DNA of 64,000 bases, taken from contig NZ_CP031264.1 in the NCBI RefSeq assembly GCF_003258605.2, forward strand, positions 6,440,232-6,504,231, read 5' to 3'. Position numbers and translations under genes: made by a program. Every line of letters starts with the position of its first letter. The stretch's first letter is position 1. The DNA comes from Peterkaempfera bronchialis. Lineage in GTDB: Bacteria; Actinomycetota; Actinomycetes; Streptomycetales; Streptomycetaceae. Of the stretch, positions 8,021 to 16,215 are shown one piece after another. The notes beneath the pieces are model-generated. The model was not told the origin of the DNA. It searched no databases and was given only the letters and a program-made list of their open reading frames with translations.

Positions 8021-8539
8021 TCAACCTCGCCGCCTCACCGCACGCCGCGCCCCACACGCCGCCCGCCGCCCCGGCCGCTCGCCGTCGAAGAGCGCGCAGG
8101 CCCCCGCCGTCACCAGCCCGTACACCGCATGCGGGACCACATCGGACAGCCAGTCGGTCGACGACCAGGTACGCGGGTCGGAGATCCCCAGCCCGACCAT
8201 CGGTGCGTTGGTCCCCGCCATGGTGACGGCGGCCACCAGCCCGGCGCCCACCAGCACCGGCGGTCGCAGGCCGGCCCCTCGCAGCGCACCGTACGCGGCC
8301 CCCATCGCGACGCCGGTGGCGATGCCGAGCAGTGCTCCCACCCCCGAGACGCGGCTCTTCCGCTGCTCGCCCTCGCCCGGGATGCCGACGCCCGCCTTCT
8401 CCGCCAGCCGCTCCACCGTCTCGCTGGGCGTGCCGCTTGCGGGTCGGCCGCGCCCGGCCATGTCCAGATAGGTCACCGCGTCGAGGGCGGTGGTGCCGGC
8501 CGCGCCGGCGAGGGCGCCTTTGAGGATGTCGAGAAGCAT
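8021..8539 (-). CDS. Small integral membrane protein of unknown function
   Basis: The 172-residue product begins MLLDILKGALAGAAGTTALD and has about four hydrophobic Ala/Gly-rich segments (near 5-20, 68-90, 98-120 and 138-155) separated by short loops, including a basic-acidic loop near 30-65 (SETVERLAEKAGV). I recognise no enzyme motif. The ATG at 8539 is preferred over the longer frame to 8731 because the extra 64 residues are Pro/Arg-rich and lack membrane character. It is convergent with the hemerythrin gene. Related Ala/Gly-rich membrane proteins are widespread in streptomycetes without an assigned role. Confidence 0.6.
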   Translation of the reverse strand: MLLDILKGALAGAAGTTALDAVTYLDMAGRGRPASGTPSETVERLAEKAGVGIPGEGEQRKSRVSGVGALLGIATGVAMGAAYGALRGAGLRPPVLVGAGLVAAVTMAGTNAPMVGLGISDPRTWSSTDWLSDVVPHAVYGLVTAGACALFDGERPGRRAACGARRAVRRRG

Positions 8540-9052
8540 GCCCGCCGGAGTGCCCCGGCCGGAACATCGCAAACCGGCCGGGCCCCGGCTCGGTGCGCGG
8601 GCCGGATCGACGTGAAGAGGCTCACAGGGATTCGTGGGTGTACGAGGCTTGCTCGTAGACGGCCGGTGGGGTGCCGGTCGCAGAATAAACATCCGATTTC
8701 GGGCATCTGCGTGTTTAAGCCGCACATGCACTGAATCACTGGCAAAGGGGCTGGTGGGGGAGGGGGTGGCGGTCCGGCGCGGTCGGTGCGGGAGGGGCGG
8801 TCGGGGGTCCGGCGGGGGTGGTTTCGCGGGGTCGGGGGGCGGGCGTGGGGGTTCGGTCGGCTACGGGGCGGGGTCGTAGGAGGGGGTTTGTCGGGGTTCG
8901 GGCGGGTCGCTAAGACTGGGCCGGGTCCGACGGCGTCGGCGGGTTCGCAAGAGCCCCGGCGCCTCCTCCGGCACACCGAACCGAAACGGGTGCCACGGGC
9001 GCCAGGAGCCGTGAGGCCCGGCTGCCCAGTGAACCGATTGAGGTCCCAGACT
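8540..9052. other. Intergenic region with AT-richer island and G-rich strand
   Basis: No convincing gene. Bases 8685-8735 are AT-richer than the surroundings (ataaacatccgatttc, gtgtttaag) and could hold the promoter of the minus-strand membrane gene. Bases 8745-8910 are strongly G-skewed on the plus strand with more than ten runs of three or more G, compatible with G-quadruplex formation. Bases 8910-9050 are the leader of the transglycosylase gene; I could not match it to a known riboswitch. Confidence 0.5.
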
Positions 9053-9613
9053 GTGAAGCGCATCCCCATGTCCCGCCTGCATAAGTCCGCCGCCCTGCTG
9101 GCCGCCACCGCGGGGTTCGCCTCGCTGGCCGCCGTGGCCGCTCCGGCGGCGTCGGCCGCGACCGCCTCGCAGGCCCGGATGAGCGCGCACCAGCTGCACG
9201 TCCACCACGTCAACCACCTGAACCACACCGCTGGCGGTGACCGCGCCCAGGGCGCGACCGGCGCCGCCTCCGCTGCTTCGGCTGCGGTGCGGCACGGCGG
9301 GCTGGCCGTCTCGGCCCCGGTGTCGGCGGGCGGGGCGCGCGGGGCGGCCCAGGCGATGGTCCCGGCCGGCCAGTGGGCCGCGTTCGACGCGATCATCAGC
9401 CATGAGAGCGGCTGGAACCCGCAGGCGGTCAACGCCTCCTCCGGCGCCTACGGCCTGGCCCAGGCGCTGCCCGGCTCCAAGATGGCCTCCGTCGGCTCCG
9501 ACTGGAAGACCAACGCCGGCACCCAGATCAAGTGGGCCCTGTCCTACATGAACGACCGCTACGGCAGCCCGAACGCCGCCTGGTCCTTCTGGCAGACCCA
9601 CCACTGGTACTGA
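9053..9613 (+). CDS. Secreted lytic transglycosylase (SLT-like domain)
   Basis: A 186-residue exported protein expected to cleave the glycan strands of peptidoglycan. The N-terminus (basic residues, then a long Ala-rich stretch ending in APAASAA) is a Sec signal peptide. A low-complexity His/Ala linker follows, and the C-terminal 75 residues form the catalytic domain: FDAIISHESGWNPQAVNASS with the predicted catalytic Glu in SHESGW, then GAYGLAQALPGSKMAS and the terminal Trp-rich FWQTHHWY. Small transglycosylases of this Rpf/SLT type are common in actinobacteria and act in wall turnover and germination. GTG 9053 has GAGG nine bases upstream; ATG 9068 is alternative. A terminator follows. Confidence 0.85.
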   Translation: MKRIPMSRLHKSAALLAATAGFASLAAVAAPAASAATASQARMSAHQLHVHHVNHLNHTAGGDRAQGATGAASAASAAVRHGGLAVSAPVSAGGARGAAQAMVPAGQWAAFDAIISHESGWNPQAVNASSGAYGLAQALPGSKMASVGSDWKTNAGTQIKWALSYMNDRYGSPNAAWSFWQTHHWY

Positions 9614-9626
9614 TCCCACCCGGCAC

Positions 9627-9654
9627 GAGGCCCCAGGCACCCGCCTGGGGCCTC
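9627..9654 (+). terminator. Terminator of the transglycosylase gene
   Basis: A perfect 12-bp stem (gaggccccaggc / gcctggggcctc) with loop accc, 13 bases after the stop codon. Confidence 0.8.
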
Positions 9655-9803
9655 ATGCCGTCCGCGCCCGGCACCCTCCGCCGGACTCCGGGCGCACGAT
9701 GGGAGCGTAGAGCGGTTCTCGTCCCCACTACCGGCCACGGCAGGCGCTCGCCGGACCGTCCAGGCCCCGCCAGAAGACCCGCCCCTGGCCATGGGAGGTC
9801 GCA

Positions 9804-10433
9804 ATGGCTGGACACCGATGGGCCGGGTACCTCGCCTGGGTGGTCCTGTTCGGCGCGCTGTTCGCATGGGAGGGCCTCGGCCTCGCCCGACCGGCGACCG
9901 GCCTCCCCACGCTCAGCGACACGCTCCGTGCGGTCATGCGCTATCCGGTCGGCCGATGGGTGCTCTTCGCGTTCTGGCTCTGGTTCGGCTGGCACGCATT
10001 CGTCCGGGGCTGGCACTTCCTGCTCCGGGGTCCCGAGGGCGGCGGCCAACCGGCAGGCCGCAGCAGCCCGCCGGGGATCTCCCCCGCGCTCCTCCGCCAG
10101 GACGTCCTGCCGCTGCTGATCGGCTACCTGCTGCTCATGGCAACCCTCGGCCTCGGCCTGCGCCTGCTGCACCGGCACCTGACCGGACCGCCGCACACCA
10201 CGGCGCGACGCGGCTGGCTCGGCCTCGCCCGGCACACCGTCGGCACCGCCGTCGGCGGCTATCTGCTGCTGATGGCCGTGGTGTTCCTCTACTACTACGG
10301 CGTGGCCCGGCAGAGCGCCCACTTCCTGACCAGCGCGGTCACCGGCGCGGCGATCCTTGTCGCGCTCGCCGTGCCGGTCTTCCTCGCCCTCTCCCGGCTG
10401 CGCGAACGCCGCCGCCCACCAGGGCGTCCCTGA
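9804..10433 (+). CDS. Multi-pass membrane protein of unknown function
   Basis: A 209-residue protein with five likely transmembrane segments (about 9-28, 50-65, 100-122, 148-168 and 175-195). The first 75 residues, with MAGHRWAGYLAWVVLFGALF and a Trp-rich WVLFAFWLWFGWH segment, look like one small two-helix protein. The part from about residue 90 has its own hydrophobic hairpins, so it could be a fusion of two small actinobacterial membrane proteins. No catalytic motif is visible. The ATG follows GGAGGTCGCA. It is transcribed alone as far as I can see. Confidence 0.6.
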   Translation: MAGHRWAGYLAWVVLFGALFAWEGLGLARPATGLPTLSDTLRAVMRYPVGRWVLFAFWLWFGWHAFVRGWHFLLRGPEGGGQPAGRSSPPGISPALLRQDVLPLLIGYLLLMATLGLGLRLLHRHLTGPPHTTARRGWLGLARHTVGTAVGGYLLLMAVVFLYYYGVARQSAHFLTSAVTGAAILVALAVPVFLALSRLRERRRPPGRP

Positions 10434-10466
10434 TCAGCCACGGGCGCCGGGGGCGGCGACGGCATA

Positions 10467-10496
10467 CGTCAGATGACGGACGCCGGGCGATCCGGC
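10467..10496. promoter_or_regulatory. Putative operator of the ABC-transporter operon
   Basis: Bases 10467-10478 are the dyad CGTCA-GA-TGACG, followed at 10482-10496 by a second dyad GCCGG-N5-CCGGC. The first half is the same CGTCA-N2-TGACG element found in the regulator/hyuA intergenic region at 19867-19878, also followed there by CCGG-N4-CCGG. It lies 125 bp upstream of the binding-protein start. Binding by the LuxR-type regulator encoded in this locus is inferred. Confidence 0.6.
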
Positions 10497-10602
10497 CACC
10501 GGTATCACTGTCACTCACCGGTCGAGCGCACTGCCCGCCGGTCGGCGGTTGACACTCAGTCGGCCTCAACTGCTCCCACGTACGGTCCATAGAGGTGGCT
10601 GG

Positions 10603-11907
10603 ATGTCGAAGAGGGTTTCTCGGCGGGATTTCGTCCGTGGCGTCGGTGCCGCGACGGTGGGCGGCGCGATCGTCGGTGGTGCCGGTGGCTTTGTGGTGGC
10701 CCCTGCCACCCGGGAGGACACCTTCCGCAGCTCGGCCGGGCGCGGTGGCACGCTCAGAATCGGCGGCCTGGTCCCGGTGACCGGCGCGTATTCGGCAGAC
10801 GGCCAGGAAATGCGGCGCGGCCAGGAGATGGCGATCGCCGAGATCAACGCCGGGGGCGGCGTACTCGGCAGCAAGCTCGAACTGGTCGTCGCCGATGTCG
10901 CCGACATCGCGCCGGAGAAGTTCATCAATGGCGCGCGCAAACTCGCCCAGGGGGATCGCACGGCAGCGCTCTTCGGCGGTTACACCTCCTCCACCCAGGC
11001 GGAGTTCCCGGCCATCGCCCAGATCGGCACGCCCTTCTTCCATGCGAACACGCTCCAAGCCGATGTCGACGCGGTGAAGAAGGCCGGGTACACCAATATC
11101 TTCGAGACCGACCCGACCGAGCGCTGGTACGGGCCCGGCTTTCTCTCGCTGGCCAAGAACTGGATCGACAGCGGGGTGTGGAAACCGAAGAACCGCACCA
11201 TTGCGGTGATCACCACGACCGACCCGTACAGCACGTCGATCTCGGACAGCGTCCGCAAGTCGGCGAAGGAGCACGGCTGGGACATCTCCCTCTATGAGCA
11301 GGTGACCGCACCGCTCGCCGACTGGGGTCCGACGCTGGCCAAGATCAGGGCGAACCCACCGGGTCTGATCTTCCACGCCGACTACATCACCGGCGACCTC
11401 GCCTCCTTCACCAAGCAGTTCCGTTCCAGCCCGACCCCCTCGCTCCTCTTCGAGCAGTACGGCCCCTCGGTGCCGGAATACCTCGACCTCACCGGCGACG
11501 CCGCCAACGGGGTGCTCTGGTCGACCGTCATCGGCACCATCCCCGACGAGCGCGGCAAGGCGTTCATGAAGCAGTACCGGGAGAAGTACGGCGCCGCGGC
11601 CGGACTCAGCCAGGCGGGCGCGCAGTACGACGCCGTCCACCTGTGGGCCACCGCCGTCCGGCAGGTCAACGACCCCTATGACTTCCGCGCCGTCTCCCAG
11701 GCCGTGCTGGGCATCACCCACCGGGGCGTCAGCGGAGGCTACACCTTTGTCGAGGGCGAGCAGGCCGCGCGGCAGTACCCGGACCAGACCCGTGACGCCG
11801 GCCTCGGCATGGCGCACCAGACCTATCAGATCCAGGACCGGAAACACGTCCTCATCGCCCCCGAACCCTATATCCAGGGCGAGTTCCAGCTGCCGCCATG
11901 GCTCTGA
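10603..11907 (+). CDS. Tat-exported substrate-binding protein of a branched-chain-amide/amino-acid-type ABC transporter
   Basis: A 434-residue solute-binding protein of the Leu/Ile/Val-, urea- and amide-binding (Peripla_BP_6) superfamily. The N-terminus MSKRVSRRDFVRG has twin arginines at 7-8 followed by a Gly/Ala hydrophobic stretch, a Tat signal, with no lipobox Cys. The mature part starts GGTLRIGGLVPVTGAYSADG and continues IAEINAGGGVLGSKLELVVAD, typical of the fold. The ATG follows AGAGGTGG. It heads an eight-gene operon. Its C-terminal 150 residues align clearly with the ligand-binding half of the regulator at 18062-19831 (shared GPSVP, VIWSTV-like, SQAGA-YDAV-like, ITHRGV-like and PPW motifs). 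The ligand is probably an amide or cyclic amide, by context. Confidence 0.88.
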   Translation: MSKRVSRRDFVRGVGAATVGGAIVGGAGGFVVAPATREDTFRSSAGRGGTLRIGGLVPVTGAYSADGQEMRRGQEMAIAEINAGGGVLGSKLELVVADVADIAPEKFINGARKLAQGDRTAALFGGYTSSTQAEFPAIAQIGTPFFHANTLQADVDAVKKAGYTNIFETDPTERWYGPGFLSLAKNWIDSGVWKPKNRTIAVITTTDPYSTSISDSVRKSAKEHGWDISLYEQVTAPLADWGPTLAKIRANPPGLIFHADYITGDLASFTKQFRSSPTPSLLFEQYGPSVPEYLDLTGDAANGVLWSTVIGTIPDERGKAFMKQYREKYGAAAGLSQAGAQYDAVHLWATAVRQVNDPYDFRAVSQAVLGITHRGVSGGYTFVEGEQAARQYPDQTRDAGLGMAHQTYQIQDRKHVLIAPEPYIQGEFQLPPWL

Positions 11908-11924
11908 TCGGAAGTACGCAGACG

Positions 11925-12689
11925 ATGGACACGCTTCTCGAGGTCGACGGGCTCTCCAAGCACTACGGCGGGTTGGCCGCAGTCGACGATGTCACCTTCT
12001 CGGTCACCGAGGGCGAGACCCTGGGGATCGCCGGTCCCAACGGCGCCGGAAAGACCACACTCTTCGATCTCATCTCCGGCCATGTCGGCGCCACCGCCGG
12101 CCGGGTCAGCTTCGCCGGACAGGAGATCCAGCGGCTCCCGATCCACCGGATCTGCCGCCTCGGCCTCTCCCGCACCTTCCAGCTCCCCTCGGTGATCGAC
12201 AGCCAGACGGTCTTCGCCAACGCGGTCGCCGGCAGCCACTTCGGTACGGCCCAGAAGGCGCGGTTCCGCTGGGGCTACACCCCCGAGGTGGCCGAGCGGG
12301 CCCATGAGGCGCTGGACTTCGTCGGCCTCTCCGACAAGGCGTCCACCCCGGCGGGTCCGCTGCCCGTCTTCGACAAGAAGCGGCTCATGATCGGCCAGGC
12401 ACTGGCCGCCCGCCCCCGCCTCCTGATGCTGGACGAGCCGGCCGGCGGCCTGACCCCGCCGGAGGTCGACAGCCTGGTGGAGCTGATCGGCGCGATCCGC
12501 GCCCGGGGCGTCACCGTCATCCTCATCGAGCATGTGATGCGCGCACTCACCGCGGTCGCCGACCGCGTACTGATCATGAACCAGGGCCGTCGCCTCTTCG
12601 AGGGCACCCCGGCGCAGATGATGGCCGACCCCGAGGTGGCCCGGGTCTACCTCGGTACCAGTGCGGGTGGTGACCATGCTCAGAGTTGA
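11925..12689 (+). CDS. ABC transporter ATP-binding protein, LivG type
   Basis: A 254-residue nucleotide-binding subunit. Walker A GPNGAGKTT is at about 37-45 and Walker B LLMLDE near 166-171, followed by PAGGLTPPEV. The ABC signature, normally LSxGQ, reads LPVFDKKR at about 146-153, so Ser and Gly of the signature are missing; LivG proteins often vary here, but this is far from consensus. ATG 11925 gives the family N-terminus MDTLLEVDGLSKHYGG and has GGAAG ten bases upstream. ATG 11898, overlapping the binding-protein gene, would add nine residues. The partner ATPase is encoded next. Energy coupling presumably depends on the LivF-like subunit signature as well. Confidence 0.87.
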   Translation: MDTLLEVDGLSKHYGGLAAVDDVTFSVTEGETLGIAGPNGAGKTTLFDLISGHVGATAGRVSFAGQEIQRLPIHRICRLGLSRTFQLPSVIDSQTVFANAVAGSHFGTAQKARFRWGYTPEVAERAHEALDFVGLSDKASTPAGPLPVFDKKRLMIGQALAARPRLLMLDEPAGGLTPPEVDSLVELIGAIRARGVTVILIEHVMRALTAVADRVLIMNQGRRLFEGTPAQMMADPEVARVYLGTSAGGDHAQS

Positions 12690-13404
12690 GAAGCTGTGCG
12701 CCGGGTACGGCGAGGTCCCCGTCCTGGACGGTGTCGACCTCTCCGTGGACCGGGGCGAGACCGTCGTGGTGGTCGGCCCCAACGGGCACGGCAAGACCAC
12801 CCTGGTCCGGGCGGTCAGCGGACTCGTGGTGCCGACCTCGGGACGGATCACCTTCGAAGGCGCGGACATCACCGGGCGGCGGGCCGAGGTGATCGCCCGG
12901 CTGGGCATCCGGCACATCCCGCAGGGAGACCTGCTCTTCCCGGATATGTCCGTGCTGGAGAACCTGCTGATGGGCGGCTTCCTCTGCCCCTCCCGGCAGG
13001 ACCGCGACCAGCGGCTGGCCAGGGTGTTCGAGATCTTCCCCAAGCTGTACCAGCGCCGGGAGCAGCGGTCCCGCACGCTCTCCGGCGGCGAGCGGCGCAT
13101 GCTCGCGATCGGCCGGGGCCTCATGGCCGAGGCACGGCTGCTCATCATCGACGAGCCCTCGCTCGGACTGGCACCGGTGATCGTGGACGAGGTCTACGCC
13201 CGGATCGGCCGGATCGCCGAGTCGGGGATCGCCATCCTGCTGGTCGAGGAGAACTTCGGCCACATCAAGGACCTCGCCGACCGGGTCTGCCTGGTGGAGA
13301 CCGGCCGGATCATCCGCGAGGGCAGCACCGCCGAGCTGATGTCGGACCAGGCCCTGGTCCGCACCTACCTGGGCGTCGAGACCGGACAGGAGGACGTCCG
13401 CTGA
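12676..13404 (+). CDS. ABC transporter ATP-binding protein, LivF type
   Basis: A 242-residue ATPase starting MLRVEKLCAGYGEVPVLDG. It has Walker A GPNGHGKTT at 34-42, Q-loop HIPQGDLLFP near 78-88, an intact signature LSGGERRMLAIGRGL near 138 and Walker B LLIIDEPSLGLAP. Ala of the usual GPNGAGKTT is replaced by His, which is common in LivF. The ATG at 12676 lies inside the end of the LivG-type gene (14-base overlap), and GTG 12661 is an alternative. It forms the heterodimeric motor with the LivG-type subunit for the two permeases that follow. Confidence 0.9.
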   Translation: MLRVEKLCAGYGEVPVLDGVDLSVDRGETVVVVGPNGHGKTTLVRAVSGLVVPTSGRITFEGADITGRRAEVIARLGIRHIPQGDLLFPDMSVLENLLMGGFLCPSRQDRDQRLARVFEIFPKLYQRREQRSRTLSGGERRMLAIGRGLMAEARLLIIDEPSLGLAPVIVDEVYARIGRIAESGIAILLVEENFGHIKDLADRVCLVETGRIIREGSTAELMSDQALVRTYLGVETGQEDVR

Positions 13405-14291
13405 TGTCCACACTCCTTCAGGCGCTGGTGAGCGCCGTGGTGATGGGCTCGGTCTACGCGCTCATGACGGTCGGCATGACCCTCATCTACGGCTCCCTGC
13501 GGATCCTCAACATGGTGCAGGGCGTCATGACGATGATCGGCGGGTTTGTCGCCTGGTGGGCGCTGGACCGCCTCGGCGTGAACCCATGGCTCGGGCTGGT
13601 GCTCGCCGCACTCCTCACCTTCGGGCTGGGCGTGGCCGTCCAGCAGATCGGCGTACGACCGCTGATCGGCCGGCGCGGCATCGACTTCGAGATGGCCGCG
13701 TTCATCACGACATTCGGCCTCGCCACCATCCTCCAGAATGTCGTCCAGCTCTGGTTCGGCCCCCGGCAGCTGAACTTCCCCGCACTGGTCGACGGTCAGT
13801 TCACCCTGCTCTCCGGGGTGACCGTCACCTGGCAGCAGGTGGTCATGACCGTGGTGGCCGTGGGCCTGCTGCTCGGCCTGCACACCTTCATGGTCCGGTC
13901 GCGCTACGGCATGTCCATCAACGCGGTGGCCCAGAACCTGCACGCCGCCCAGCTGATGGGGGTCCCGGTGCGCCGGGTGCATGTGATCACCATGGGCATC
14001 GCCTCGGCCCTCGCCGGGGTGGCCGGCGTGATGCTCGCGCCGATCTACTTCGTCTCGTCGAACGCGGGGGACCAGCCGCTGCTGCTCGCCATGATCGTGG
14101 CCATCCTCGGCGGGCTCGGCAGTGTGCGCGGCACCATCTGGGCCGCCTATGTCATCGGCCTCATCCAGTCGGTGGTCTCGGTCTACTGGAGCGTCACCTG
14201 GTCGCTGCCGATGCTCTTCGCCGTCATCGTCGTCGTGCTCGTCGTCCGGCCGTTCGGCCTGGACGGCAAGCCGCAGGAGGCACGTCTGTGA
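13404..14291 (+). CDS. Branched-chain amino acid-type ABC permease, LivH type
   Basis: A 295-residue inner-membrane permease with about eight hydrophobic segments. It has the LivH N-terminal pattern (VVMGSVYALMTVGMTLIYG, then LNMVQGVMTMIGGFVAW) and the coupling-region motif near 175-190 (RSRYGMSINAVAQNLHAAQL). AILGGLGSVRGTIWAAYVIG near 235 is the usual late motif. The ATG overlaps the previous stop as TGATG with AGGAGG upstream, and the end overlaps livM as GTGA. It pairs with the LivM-type protein to form the channel. Confidence 0.9.
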   Translation: MSTLLQALVSAVVMGSVYALMTVGMTLIYGSLRILNMVQGVMTMIGGFVAWWALDRLGVNPWLGLVLAALLTFGLGVAVQQIGVRPLIGRRGIDFEMAAFITTFGLATILQNVVQLWFGPRQLNFPALVDGQFTLLSGVTVTWQQVVMTVVAVGLLLGLHTFMVRSRYGMSINAVAQNLHAAQLMGVPVRRVHVITMGIASALAGVAGVMLAPIYFVSSNAGDQPLLLAMIVAILGGLGSVRGTIWAAYVIGLIQSVVSVYWSVTWSLPMLFAVIVVVLVVRPFGLDGKPQEARL

Positions 14292-15331
14292 ACGCCATAC
14301 TCGGCCGGCCGCGTCTGCGGCCGGCGCTCATCACCGCTCTTGCGCTGATCGCCCTGATGACACCCTGGGTGATCAAGAGCTCATACCTCCTCGGTGTGCT
14401 CATCCTCGGGCTCATCTGGCTGACGCTCAACCAGAGCTGGAACCTCGTCCTCGGCGTGAGCGGGGTGTGGAACTTCGGGCACCTGGCGCTCTATGCGGTC
14501 GGCGGATACGCCGGCGGGCTCTTCTCGCTGCACACCGGCCTCTCGTCATGGATCGGGCTGCTCGTCGGCGGCCTGGCCGCGGGCGCCGGCGGCGTGCTGC
14601 TGGCCATTCCGTCGCTGCGGCTGCGCGGCATCTACGCCGCGCTGCTCACCTTCTCGTTCGCGTATGTCATCCAGCTGGTCATCACCTCCGACCGCAGCGG
14701 CCTCACCGGCGGGTCGTTCGGGCTCACCGGCTACCACGGTCTGGCCTTCGGTACGACGGACGCCACGGCGGTCGCGCACGGCTACTACTGGACGGCGCTG
14801 GCCGTCACCCTGGTCACCGCCGCCGCCATGCTGCTGGTGACGCGTTCGCCGATGGGGCTGGCATTCGTCGCACTGCGCGAGAACGCCCCGCTGGCCGCCG
14901 CGCGAGGCATCAGCCCGATCACGTACCAGGTGCTGTCCTTCGGCATCTCCGGCTTCTTCGCCGGTCTGGCCGGGGCGCTCTACGCCTACTACTTCGGGGT
15001 GATCACGCCCACCGTCATGGGCCTGGGCCCGATGACGATCTTTGTGACCATGATGGTGGTGGGCGGTCTCGGCACCCTGAGTGGTCCATTCGTCGGCACG
15101 GCGCTGATCCTCGCCGTGCAGACCGCCCTTGAGGGCTACCCGCAGGCCCGGCTGATCGTCCTCGGGGCCGTGCTGGTGGCCATGGTCGTCATCATGCCGC
15201 GCGGCATCGTCGACGCCGTCGGGGCGATCAACCGGCGGATCGAACGCTGGGTGGCCGAGGGCGAAGAGGCCGAGGACGAAGCGGACGACCGGGCCGGCGA
15301 GCCGGTCCAGACGATGGCAGGTCGGGCATGA
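14288..15331 (+). CDS. Branched-chain amino acid-type ABC permease, LivM type
   Basis: A 347-residue permease with about ten hydrophobic segments. LivM hallmarks are LTLNQSWNLVLGVSGVWNFG near 42-62, the coupling helix around MGLAFVALRENAPLAAARGI near 195-212, and VGGLGTLSGPFVGTALIL near 258-275. The C-terminal 30 residues are a charged acidic cytoplasmic tail (EGEEAEDEADD), unusual but not disruptive. GTG 14288 overlaps livH as GTGA; the end overlaps the deacetylase-like gene as ATGA, which ties the hydrolase genes to the transporter at translation. Confidence 0.9.
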   Translation: MNAILGRPRLRPALITALALIALMTPWVIKSSYLLGVLILGLIWLTLNQSWNLVLGVSGVWNFGHLALYAVGGYAGGLFSLHTGLSSWIGLLVGGLAAGAGGVLLAIPSLRLRGIYAALLTFSFAYVIQLVITSDRSGLTGGSFGLTGYHGLAFGTTDATAVAHGYYWTALAVTLVTAAAMLLVTRSPMGLAFVALRENAPLAAARGISPITYQVLSFGISGFFAGLAGALYAYYFGVITPTVMGLGPMTIFVTMMVVGGLGTLSGPFVGTALILAVQTALEGYPQARLIVLGAVLVAMVVIMPRGIVDAVGAINRRIERWVAEGEEAEDEADDRAGEPVQTMAGRA

Positions 15332-16215
15332 ACAGCATCAGTACGCGGCAGCTCTCGGTCTGCCTCACCTTCGACTTCGACGCACTCTCGGTCTGGCTCT
15401 CGGGCGGCTCGGTCAACCCGGCCGAGATCTCCCGGGGGGAGTTCTGCGCGGTGGCCGTGCCCCGCATCCTGCGGTTGCTCGCCAAGCACGACATCCCGGC
15501 GACCTTCTTCGTCCCCGGACACACCGCGCTCGCCTACCCCGAGCTGGTCCGCGACATCGCGGAGGCCGGGCATGAGATCGGCCACCACGGCTGGGTGCAC
15601 GAGAACCCGGCGCACTTCGACCGCGACGGCGAGCGCGCCAACTTCGCGCGGGCGCTTGAGGCGCTCGACCGGGTCGCGGGGGTGCGCCCGGTCGGCTTCC
15701 GCTCACCCGCAGTCGATCTGAGCGTCCATTCGATCGACATCCTGCTGGAGAACGGCATGCGCTACGACAGCTCCTGCCAGGGCTCGGACTTCACGCCGTA
15801 CTACCTGCGGCAGGGCGACCGCTGGTCGACCAGCGGGCCCTATGAGTTCGGCGACTCCAGCGAGATCGTCGAAGTGCCGTTCAGCTGGCTGCTCGACGAC
15901 TTCCCGCAGTTCGAGTTCGAGCAGGGCTTCAGCTACACGCTGGGTTCGCCGAGCAAGGTGCGCGAGATCTGGCAGGGCGAGTTCGACTACGCCTATGAGA
16001 ACGTCCCGGGCGGTGTCTTCGACCTGTGCATGCATCCGCAGGTCATCGGTCGCGGCCATCGGATCACCATGCTGGACGGCCTGATCGAGCATATGAAGTC
16101 CCGCAGCGGCGTGGTCTTCACCCGGATGGGAGAGTACGCCGAGCAGTGGCGGGCCGCCCACCCGCTGGAGGCGTGGAAGGCCACCCGGCCGGTGCACGCC
16201 CGGCGGGACGCATGA
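15328..16215 (+). CDS. Polysaccharide deacetylase-family (NodB/PuuE-like) amidohydrolase
   Basis: A 295-residue NodB-fold metal-dependent hydrolase. Motif 1 is TFDFDA at 14-19 (metal/base Asp), motif 2 is H87-GWV-H91, motif 3 FRSPAVDLS near 129 and a late DLCMHPQVIGR near 236 with the catalytic His. There is no signal peptide, so it is cytoplasmic and unlikely to act on cell-wall polysaccharide. Cytoplasmic members include PuuE allantoinase and cyclic imide hydrolase, which open cyclic amides or imides. Co-translation with the transporter (ATGA) and the presence of hydantoinase genes in the same locus favour a ring-opening or deformylating role here (inference). Confidence 0.8.
   Translation: MNSISTRQLSVCLTFDFDALSVWLSGGSVNPAEISRGEFCAVAVPRILRLLAKHDIPATFFVPGHTALAYPELVRDIAEAGHEIGHHGWVHENPAHFDRDGERANFARALEALDRVAGVRPVGFRSPAVDLSVHSIDILLENGMRYDSSCQGSDFTPYYLRQGDRWSTSGPYEFGDSSEIVEVPFSWLLDDFPQFEFEQGFSYTLGSPSKVREIWQGEFDYAYENVPGGVFDLCMHPQVIGRGHRITMLDGLIEHMKSRSGVVFTRMGEYAEQWRAAHPLEAWKATRPVHARRDA

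Noticed and set aside
8910-9050. c-di-AMP (ydaO) riboswitch in the leader of the transglycosylase gene
   Set aside because: Such riboswitches often precede streptomycete wall hydrolases, but I could not find the conserved core elements in this leader. A covariance-model search would decide.
10549-10577. TTGACA at 10549-10554 as -35 of the binding-protein operon
   Set aside because: No acceptable -10 lies 16-19 bases downstream, so I did not call this promoter.
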